This document shows, in pieces, positions 56,637 through 64,000 of a DNA stretch of 64,000 bases. Numbering within the stretch: position 1 is the stretch's first letter; every line of letters starts with the position of its first letter. Both the position numbers and the translations under genes were made by a program. The notes under the pieces are model-generated. The model saw only the letters and a program-made list of their open reading frames with translations, ran no database searches and had not been told where the DNA came from. This DNA is from Isochrysis galbana (lineage: Eukaryota; Haptophyta; Isochrysidales; Isochrysidaceae), in the NCBI GenBank assembly GCA_018136815.1, contig CM030933.1, positions 1,812,379-1,876,378 of the forward strand. Reading direction: 5' to 3'.

Positions 56637-57515
56637 AACTAAGTTTATACTTAGTTCGCCCATGGGGGGGCACGAGCCCACCTCTCTCTCCACTCCTCCC
56701 CTGCCATGGGGGAGGAACCACCCACTCTCCTGGCACGCCTGATGGCTTGCCAGGAGCACACAGCCCTGCTGACCCATTCCTCTCCCCACAGGCCCGCCTG
56801 ACTCGCCCGCCCTGGCCCGTCGTGGCCTGCCCATCCCTCTGACCAGCCCCTCCTCCCCCTGGGCCCCCCTGATCAGGACCCCCCAGCCAGCTCCAGTCGA
56901 CTGGCAGGGGCTCGAGAGCCAGCGAGGGAGAGGCAGGAGGGGCCAGGGCCATGCCCTAGCCTCACCTGCCCCCTGAGCTGTGCTCCCAGGCCCCTGACGG
57001 CCTCCTGGGGACCTGAAGAGGGGCCGCAGGCGCGCGCCATGGGCCCCCGCCGCAGGGAAGAGAGGAGGAAAAGGGAAGAGGGAGGGGAGGGGGGAGCGGC
57101 AGCTCTCCCCTCCGGCAGAAACGTGTCTTCTCGCCCCGTTTGGGTAAGAGAAGACGGGGGCGCCAGAGCCAGGAGGGAAGGGCCGCGGCTCGCCGCGGCC
57201 ACTCGCTCCAGCGAGGGAGATTAGCGCTTCTGGGCTCCTATCTCACGAATGCCCCCCCCCCCTGCGTTGCTTTTACCCGAAAGGGGTTTTCCCCCAGCGT
57301 GGACTCGAGGAGAGGACGCGCTGGGGTGCGCGGGGCCGGTGCATGCACTGGGGGGAGGACAAATATCGAGGGGAGGGGGCAGTGCCCCCACCCCCCGGTA
57401 TCACTCGGACACTTGGCCCGTCAGGCATGGCGGGATTCCGGGACTGAGACGTTATGTCCAATTAGCTAGTGGGGTTGGCTAGGATATAACATTGATTATT
57501 ATTATTATTATTACT
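56637..57515 (+). repeat. 870-bp dispersed repeat, partner of 44270-45120
   Basis: Complete-looking copy: the palindromic start AACTAAGTTTATACTTAGTT (56637-56656), CGCCCATGGGGGGGCACGAG, the body shared with 44.3-45.1 kb and the end TTGGCTAGGATATAACATTG, then (ATT)n at 57494-57516. The start is also shared by the copies at 300, 9511 and 12178. It defines the family: palindromic 5' end, constant 3' end, ATT tail. Confidence 0.8.
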
Positions 57516-57559
57516 ATATATTCCCGCCCCCTTGGGGGCCGGTCCTCATTCGAGGCCTT

Positions 57560-58460
57560 TTTCCTCGTTCAGGGGGTCCATGTTATATTTCTGATGCCTA
57601 GATCGATCGCTACACTTGCACTTGCGCCAAACAAAGCGTCGGAGATCTCCAAGTTAAAGTCTTTATCCATTGTATCTATCTATAGAGGGGTGATCATTTT
57701 GCGCAAGTGTTTAGTGCTCGGGGCGTGCAGTCCAAGTCTTTCTCTCTGAGCCTTAAGGCGATGGAAGAAACCTACCTTCGCCTTGACTAGCGAGCCAGTG
57801 GTATCTCGAGAATATGGCTCTTAGTTAGAATGGCTTTCGTCGATCTCGCCTCGGCGTTGCCGTAGTTAGTGGACGTTGTAGAAGTCCTAGTATATATGTC
57901 CATGCCAAGATGCCTAGATATCCCGAGGAGGGGTGCGGTCTGTCGAATTGGTAGCAGAAGAGGCGCTGCGCCGTCTCGTGTTGCATGGGATTTCGCCGTC
58001 TCGTGTTGCTCAATGTATGCGAAGATCGGATTCGTCGCGTTACAACGCGCTAAGTGTACAGACGACTCTGGGGCCGCCCCACAGAAGCGGCACGTGGGGT
58101 CGCCGGCGAATCTATTGGCCGTTGCGATCCGTCTATGTAGAATATGCTTAAAATGAAGATATGGAGTCCCGTGGTGTTAGAAAATCATATTTGTATAGAT
58201 GGAGATGAGATATTTGTTTCCACTTTTCTTTCAATAAGACGGGGAGTCTCTCCTCTCATCGGACGGTCGCTTCTTGTCGCTTGGTCTTCTTGCCCGCTAG
58301 GTAGGCGTTCGTTAGCGCTTTGACATCCACGTCTTCGAGCGTCTTGCGCGTGCCTTTCAGTGTATATTCTTGGGGTAGTGGGTAGGTAGGCCATATCGGC
58401 CGGGCAGTCGTACGCGCTGCCCCATTTGAGCGGCGGGGGAAAAGGGAGGGGGGTCACTCA
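57560..58460 (-). pseudogene. Degenerate LINE ORF2 C-terminal region
   Basis: Pieces in different minus frames parallel the protein at 62578-64000: PPLKWGSAYDCPADMAYLPT against PPARWEGGLKGPKYAEYPLA, and LGILAWTYILGLLQRPLTTA against LYIVAWRYIIGDFYKVEYDN, in the same order and spacing. Many stops and shifts. Same LINE family, old copy. Confidence 0.65.
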
Positions 58461-59087
58461 CCGACGCCATTACCTTTCGTGGGGCGGGAGGGGGTTGGTC
58501 AGAAGGGGGGGTGAAGCTGCCGGGGCAGGTAGGGGGGGACCCTGCGGAATCCTTGGGCACAGCCAGGGGAGGTGGAGCATAGTGGTTAAAAAGAGTGAAT
58601 GTACCGGGCTATTACTATAGTAGTTAAAAAGCCCTTGTGCTTGCGTGACCGCACTAGAATATCGTCCCGGTTACCGTTCGCGCCGACCTCGAAACCGAGC
58701 AATTTCAGCGAGTTCTACTTAATTAAAGCCGAACTCAGGCCGTGATCTCAATGAGAACTTCATGGAATCACACCAACAAGTTAGAATGAGAAAAAAATAA
58801 TTAATGACGGTCGGCGCTTGGAATGAGGCCACACCCAAGTTTGATGGAGCATATAAGAGCCAGTCAATCACCACAAGAGAAATGGCCACCAACCACCGAT
58901 GCCGGGCCTCATGGAGATGCGAGAGTGGGATGGCGACCATGGATGTAGTCGTTGCAGTTATGGTGCGCTTAGCGCGACTGCACCGCACGTCGGGACATGG
59001 GCGTAGACGGTAACGTCCAATTGCTATTCGATCAGGCGTGAGGTGCTTACAAGCCGCAGGTCCCCGCGACCAACCTCACGTCGTAGA
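58461..59087. other. Intergenic, no supported gene
   Basis: The duplicated pair TAGTGGTTAAAAAG and TAGTAGTTAAAAAG (58580 and 58618) and an AT-richer part (58715-58810). Short frames only. Confidence 0.4.
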
Positions 59088-61469
59088 CTAACCGCTAGCG
59101 CTGGCGAACGGCAGCGTCTCGGAGTCCCGAATCGTGTCCTGCACCGCCATAGTTTTCGGCGGCACAATTAGGGTCGGCACTAGCCGCGCGACCGTTTTGT
59201 TGTCAAATTCAGCGGGCCGTGGCTGGATGGGCTCCCGGCGCTGAACACGTGACGGACGGCCATTCTTGCGCCCCTCGTAAGGCCGCAAAGTCGGCCGCAC
59301 AAGCGCCGTCTGCATCGAGTTGAACTCCCCTCGCGATGGAGCACTCGCCAACGATCGCGACGTGCTAGGGTCAGATAGCAGGTCTTGCGCCTCATGCACG
59401 TCCTGCGAGATGTGCGTCAAAGTTCGCGGCGGTGTCCACCGTGCTGCACCGATCGCGTCGTTCTGCCGATGTGCGCTGGTAGCGGCGCCCCCCTCGCGCG
59501 CGTTGCGCAGAAACCGGCCGCCGAGCGCGGGCATCATGGGGCGCGCCGGTGCCGGGCGTACACTCGTACCCCACTGACTCGTCCAGTCCAAGCTGGAGGT
59601 GACGCGACGCTCGAGCGAATACGCCCCAAGAGTTGAAGTACCGGCAACACCTTCGATGGGTCCTCCACCGGCCCAGCTTGGCGCAGGGAGTAGGGCCGAG
59701 TCTGGCCGCCGCCTCTGCACGTCGACGAGAATGGCCGCGGCAGCTGCATGCGTTGCCTGCCGCCCCTGAGTCTGCGGCATTGCCCCCAGATGCGACGCCG
59801 ACCCCATGCGTGACATCCTGTCCGCATAGCACATCGCTGCTCCAGCGGACGAGCTTCGATCCGTCGGCCTGTCGCGCGTCCAAGGCCGACCGCGCCTCTC
59901 TACCCCGTCGCGCGCGGCGCCTGGCTTCGGTTGGCATAGCGAAGGGTATGGCGAGGAGTTGCTGCATAAGGGCGCGGCTATAAACCACGGAGCAGAAGCG
60001 GACACATCGCTCGGCCCGCACGAGGACGTGCCGCCGCATGCCACATCCTCGGATGCGTCGCCGCTGCTGCCGTCGCCGCCGCAGCTCAAAGGGGTGGGCG
60101 CGCCCGGCTCAATGATAGGGAAAGGCTTCAGATGCGGTGAGATGAGCAGGCCTGTGGAGCTCACCGGCACACGGGCTTTTGCGGGAGGGGGCATCGCAAG
60201 CTGCGTGTCGGCGAGCAAGCGCTCAAACGGCAGCGCACACACACCCATCATTGGCACGACGGCTGCGTTGCGTGTTGGCGGACGAGCGTCGACGCGACAG
60301 TGGACGGCAGACCTCGGCGCTCCCAACTCATCGGATTGCAGTTGCCGCCCTCGGTCCGGCGCGAGGAGCTCGTCGCTGAACTGGAGGTCGTGCGATGTCT
60401 CCAGCACCTGGCCGGCGGCCGAGGTGTCTCCGGCGAGGAAAGTTTTGCCCTGACAATGACCATGCGACGAGGGAGGCTGCCTTCCGTACCGGATTGCTGC
60501 ACGGCCGGAGAGGTGCCAACTGTCCAAGCCGTCGGCAGCTTGAGCAGCCTCTTGAACGGTTGCAACCCGAGCCAATGCGCCACGCACAGCTTCTCGCCTC
60601 TGCGCTTCCTTTCGGATGGCCGCCTCACTGCGAACCAGCGCCTGTTCGGCCTGCACAGCGCTCATCTCTCCATTGATCGCCGCATCGCGCTCCGGCTGGC
60701 GAGCCTCGGCTGATATGTCCGCAGGAGACTCGGCGAGCTCGCCTGGCCCTGAGTGATCTCCGTTAAACGTGTTTTGCTCATCTCGTATCCCCTCAGGCCT
60801 GCTCTCAAACACAGCCGCGTCATCCCCGTGCGGGGCCCGCCCTATGGGTGTCACCTGCTCAGCCTCCGCGCGGGAGGCGGAACTTGCACGCCCACTCGCC
60901 TCACCCTCTTCGTCGTCCTCGTCCTCGTCGTCCTCGTCCTCCTCCTCGTCGTCCTCGTCCTCCTCCTCGTCCTCCTCCTCCTCGTCCTCCTCGTCCGCCT
61001 GGTCCGCCTCGCCCGTCGCGTGCCGCTCAGAGGCGGGCTCCTCTTCCCGGCCGGCGGCGGCGGCAGGGCACGGCGGCGGATGCTCCTCCACCCCCTCTCG
61101 CTCGTCCACCACCTCCTCCGCAAGCCTTCTCCACCCCGCCTCTCTCACAAACTGCTGATGGACGTTGCCCATCGGTCCGTCCAGCTGACCAATGTGCAGA
61201 TACACCCTCGCGGCACCCCTCAGCACTGCCGCCACGTCGCAGAGCTCTGAGACGAGAGAGCGGCAGAGAGGAGGAGCGGAGAAGCGGAGAGAGCGCAGCT
61301 CTGCCGCAGGCCTTCGGCCGATTTCTCTCCTCAGAGAGGAGGGGGAGAGAGTGCTGGGCCATGGAAGAGTCAAGTGAGTCGATAATTCCGACGCAAGCAC
61401 GCACAGACGCTCGCCCAGAAGCCCTGCAGCGTCCTCCGGAGCGCAGAGCTCCGGCAGGGAGGCGGCCAT
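59088..61469 (-). CDS. Large, mostly disordered protein with acidic tract, unknown function
   Basis: ATG 61469 (minus) opens 793 uninterrupted residues. The first ~135 look folded and helical (LPELCAPEDAAGLLGERLCV, LCRSLVSELCDVAAVLRGAA, VYLHIGQLDGPMGNVHQQFV). A Glu/Asp tract follows (about 150-192, DEEDEEEEDEEEDEDDEEED), then a helical Ala/Glu/Arg/Gln stretch (SAVQAEQALVRSEAAIRKEA). The long Ser/Pro/Arg/Ala-rich C-terminal half has low complexity. No family was recognised; acidic tracts are common in nuclear and chromatin proteins, but that is only a hint. High-GC sequence can hold long spurious frames, yet the coherent N-terminal helices and the ATG placement favour a real gene. Confidence 0.5.
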   Translation of the reverse strand: MAASLPELCAPEDAAGLLGERLCVLASELSTHLTLPWPSTLSPSSLRREIGRRPAAELRSLRFSAPPLCRSLVSELCDVAAVLRGAARVYLHIGQLDGPMGNVHQQFVREAGWRRLAEEVVDEREGVEEHPPPCPAAAAGREEEPASERHATGEADQADEEDEEEEDEEEDEDDEEEDEDDEDEDDEEGEASGRASSASRAEAEQVTPIGRAPHGDDAAVFESRPEGIRDEQNTFNGDHSGPGELAESPADISAEARQPERDAAINGEMSAVQAEQALVRSEAAIRKEAQRREAVRGALARVATVQEAAQAADGLDSWHLSGRAAIRYGRQPPSSHGHCQGKTFLAGDTSAAGQVLETSHDLQFSDELLAPDRGRQLQSDELGAPRSAVHCRVDARPPTRNAAVVPMMGVCALPFERLLADTQLAMPPPAKARVPVSSTGLLISPHLKPFPIIEPGAPTPLSCGGDGSSGDASEDVACGGTSSCGPSDVSASAPWFIAAPLCSNSSPYPSLCQPKPGAARDGVERRGRPWTRDRPTDRSSSAGAAMCYADRMSRMGSASHLGAMPQTQGRQATHAAAAAILVDVQRRRPDSALLPAPSWAGGGPIEGVAGTSTLGAYSLERRVTSSLDWTSQWGTSVRPAPARPMMPALGGRFLRNAREGGAATSAHRQNDAIGAARWTPPRTLTHISQDVHEAQDLLSDPSTSRSLASAPSRGEFNSMQTALVRPTLRPYEGRKNGRPSRVQRREPIQPRPAEFDNKTVARLVPTLIVPPKTMAVQDTIRDSETLPFASASG

Positions 61470-61664
61470 CGCGGCGGCGCCACTCGGAGGGGAGAGGGCG
61501 GTGTCTTTTTATGGAACGGCCTCTTTATTTTGTAGAAAGTACTATTGAGGGTCGTGTTGGGTAGTTGCTGCGCGCGCAACAGGGCGGCGTTCGGCGCCAC
61601 GACCACCACAGCGTTCTTTGATGCGATCGAGATGTTTTACTCGCTTTATTTAAGACCTCCTTGG

Positions 61665-62038
<374 letters not shown>

Positions 62039-62040
62039 TA

Positions 62041-62230
62041 GGGCGGTCAAACAGGGCTTTTTAAGTACTAATATGGGGGGGGGATGATTTTTTTTACCAT
62101 TTTCCAAAGTCCACAACAAAACTCCCAGGGGGGCCACCTGCCGCCACGAAAATCTTCGCCAGAAAATGGTGCGATTCTCCTCCCCCCTCGCCCCTCCCTT
62201 GCACACGCTCTGGGGCTCTACCGGTAAAAA
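62041..62230 (+). mobile_element. Single terminus of the GGGCGGTCAAACAGGG TIR element
   Basis: GGGCGGTCAAACAGGG, CTTTTTAA, then CCCAGGGGGGCCACCTGCCG and ACGAAAATCTTCGCCAGAAA follow the left TIR of the element at 587 with small changes. No matching second end was seen within the window, so this copy is truncated or its other end is diverged. Confidence 0.75.
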
Positions 62231-62577
62231 AAAAAAAACTTCTTAATGTTCTCATCGCGCGCGCGACCCCGACATCCTCCATCTGACAGCCGCGCCCGCA
62301 TCCCTTATCACTCCCTCGCACTCGCCTTGCGGCTCGTCCCCTCGTGCTCTACTTAGGGGCCCAGTACTTGGGGTTTCCAGTGGCAGGCGGCGTGCACCGA
62401 TCCCCGACGGTCGACTCTTCGGCCTTCCCTCGTGCCATCGAGCGATCGGCTTCTATTGGGGTATTAAAGGTTGGTGTTACCTTAAGAGTCGGACTCGGGG
62501 TTATGTATGTACCGGGTCGGCGCTGTTGGGTTTTTTTTTTGGGGGGGGGGGTGTGAGGTGTGGTGTTCGTCTGGTTT
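62231..62577. other. Spacer with G-run, no supported gene
   Basis: T-run then G-run at 62532-62550. The region immediately precedes (plus-wise) the 3' end of the minus-strand LINE, so part of it is probably the LINE 3' UTR. Confidence 0.4.
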
Positions 62578-64000
62578 TCAGGCTACCTTTCCCGCTATGT
62601 CAAGTGCGCGTGCCACCAGGGACAGATTCACGCTCATCGCGAGGACACCTTTGTCATTCATCTTAAATATTGGGGCGCTAAGATCTCTTGCGTCTTTAAT
62701 CTTTGGTTTTCTGCCTCTGGAGGCTTGGTGCGTACGTGCCGGCGAGGTTTTGTTAGAGGCTTCGAGGCCCCGTACGAGGATCGTGAATCTGGTCAAGGTA
62801 CGTTCGATGACGGGTATATAATGGAAGGGGTGATTGTCGTATTCGACTTTGTAGAAGTCGCCTATTATGTATCTCCATGCTACTATGTATAGGGTTTTGA
62901 GGCTATCGGGCGTCGGTGTACTCGGGTATGCGAAGAGTCTGTCCTTTATTTTCTGTGTTGCTGTCCTTTTGCGCTCCGGCGTGAAACCCGCTATCGCTTC
63001 TATGGTCTCGAAGATTGGCTTCGTGGCTGAGCACCTGGCTAAGTGGGTCGAGCTCTCGTGGTATTTTCCGCATAGTCTGCAGGTATTCGTGGTCGCCATG
63101 GCGAAGCGATTCCGCGTGCCAATCCTCCTGTGGGTGATGTGTTTGAAGTGTGGGTGTTTGTCCGTGTGTTTTAGTAGGGGTAGGGTGTATAAGCTGGCCA
63201 CGTGTTTCCACTCCTCGTGGGTTAGGTTGATTCTTCGGGCCCATGCCTCGCTTGCCGGCTGGGGCTTGTTATCTGGTATGTGTTTCTCTAGCACCTGTGC
63301 TATGTCCGAGACCGTGGTGAGGTCCAGGTGTTTTTTACCGTCCATTGTATACTCGTCCGCCAGCGGGTATTCCGCGTATTTGGGGCCTTTCAACCCTCCC
63401 TCCCATCTAGCGGGGGGGTGGTATAGTCGGGCTTCTTCTGGGGTCGCGACCCCCGTCCGGTCGGCCGGCTCTCCGAGGTAATTCGTGTTGGTGTGAATCC
63501 ATATGTTGTTCATCTTAGTTATGTATGTTTCGTTATCGGACACTCTGATTTCCGGCGGGGCCTCAATGCCCGCCTTATTGTCGCGTGCTCCGTTTTCGCT
63601 AGTCCCCTCCGGGTCAGACCCGGGCGCCGGGTCTAGTTGCGCTTTTCCAAGGAGACTCGAGGCTTGTTGTACTACCGACGCCCACGAGTCTAAGAAGCTT
63701 TCCTTGGTTATTTTGCTACCCGCGTGTTCGAATATCTCCGGGAGGTGGTCTAGATATTGGGCGCATTCCTCTTTCGTGTAGGGTGTGTCTAGGTTGTTAT
63801 CCTTGAACACGTTATGCACGACGTGCGTGTGGAGGGATTGCCATAGGCTTGCCCAAGCGGCGCGCATACGTGGCGGTTGTTCGTGCGGGTTGCACCATAT
63901 CGGTTGCGAGAGCGCACCCTCTAACGATAGGCGGGAGCGCTGGATATCGAGTGATCTAAAGGTGTTTAGCGCGTCTTTCCAAAATATTGGAAGTGCCGGG
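62578..64000 (-). CDS. LINE ORF2 C-terminal domain, continues beyond the window
   Basis: The minus frame is open from the window edge through FWKDALNTFRSLDI, LSQPIWCNPHEQPPRM and ATG 63867, to a stop at 62578. This gives more than 470 residues. The LSQPIWCNP motif is typical of the region after RT in L1/Tx1-like LINEs. CRLCGKYHESSTHLARC is a CCHC finger of the zf-RVT kind (about residue 265 from ATG 63867), followed by a conserved LYIVAWRYIIGDFYK helix and a basic tail. RT and endonuclease would lie to the right of the window. The frame is intact, unlike the copy at 57560-58460, so this may be a young element. Its 3' UTR lies below 62578. Confidence 0.85.
   Translation of the reverse strand, partial: PALPIFWKDALNTFRSLDIQRSRLSLEGALSQPIWCNPHEQPPRMRAAWASLWQSLHTHVVHNVFKDNNLDTPYTKEECAQYLDHLPEIFEHAGSKITKESFLDSWASVVQQASSLLGKAQLDPAPGSDPEGTSENGARDNKAGIEAPPEIRVSDNETYITKMNNIWIHTNTNYLGEPADRTGVATPEEARLYHPPARWEGGLKGPKYAEYPLADEYTMDGKKHLDLTTVSDIAQVLEKHIPDNKPQPASEAWARRINLTHEEWKHVASLYTLPLLKHTDKHPHFKHITHRRIGTRNRFAMATTNTCRLCGKYHESSTHLARCSATKPIFETIEAIAGFTPERKRTATQKIKDRLFAYPSTPTPDSLKTLYIVAWRYIIGDFYKVEYDNHPFHYIPVIERTLTRFTILVRGLEASNKTSPARTHQASRGRKPKIKDARDLSAPIFKMNDKGVLAMSVNLSLVARALDIAGKVA

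Noticed and set aside
60753..61564. Ser- or Pro/Arg-rich plus-strand frames opposite the acidic protein
   Set aside because: Antisense of the Glu/Asp codon repeat; no independent evidence.

Overview
The window is nuclear DNA of a GC-rich, intron-bearing, repeat-loaded photosynthetic eukaryote. Host genes carry spliceosomal introns, mostly phase 0, with GTGAGC, GTGCGx and one GC donor. One host protein is a plastid/thylakoid-lumen type FKBP. Others are a GT43 glycosyltransferase, a plant-type MscS channel (MSL), a phytanoyl-CoA dioxygenase and a TMEM53/DUF829 protein. Together these suggest a unicellular alga. A haptophyte is my best guess, but this is inference from composition, intron style and gene content, not proof. 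A run of exactly 100 N (30102-30201) marks a scaffold gap.

Layout. 1-1850: the end of a multicopy membrane-protein gene, then a 1.26-kb TIR transposon carrying captured sequence. 2.0-6.2 kb (minus): a gene built from at least 15 exons of exactly 69 nt, each encoding one 23-residue receptor-L-domain-like repeat. 6.2-8.4 kb: GC-rich repeats and a LINE reverse-transcriptase fragment. 8.5-9.5 kb: a truncated FkbM-type methyltransferase. 9.5-14.5 kb: dispersed repeats, a small secreted/membrane protein gene (minus) and a broken hAT transposase. 14.9-15.7 kb: the lumenal FKBP. 16-20 kb: retroelement fragments and a second copy of the multicopy membrane-protein gene. 21.1-23.0 kb: a five-exon PhyH dioxygenase. 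23.4-30.4 kb: a minisatellite, an AT-rich pseudogene island, chimeric retroelement 5' ends, and a retroelement with a long Gag-like ORF and a gapped second ORF. 30.4-34.1 kb: tandem repeats. 34.2-35.6 kb: a putative 2OG-Fe(II) oxygenase. 36-46 kb: LINE ORF1 relics, a coiled-coil protein gene, a hAT fragment and long dispersed repeats. 46.2-49.3 kb: the MscS-like channel (seven exons). 51.4-53.0 kb: the TMEM53-like gene with a 783-nt intron full of a hexamer repeat. 53.9-55.0 kb: GT43. 56-58.5 kb: repeats and a LINE relic. 59.1-61.5 kb (minus): a long disordered acidic protein. 61.7-64.0 kb: a GA microsatellite, a Ty3/gypsy fragment, a TIR end, and the C-terminal part of a LINE ORF2 running off the window.

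The host genes show no operon-like or pathway link; they are islands among mobile DNA. The most notable signals are: (a) the one-repeat-per-exon array with 379-bp exon-intron dimers; (b) a hairpin placed 4-6 nt before the ATG of a LINE ORF1 at eight loci, in three sequence versions that keep the base pairing; (c) three chimeras in which fragments of the same LINE 5' end precede the same retroelement 5' terminus; (d) retroelement fragments that stop at one shared internal breakpoint.
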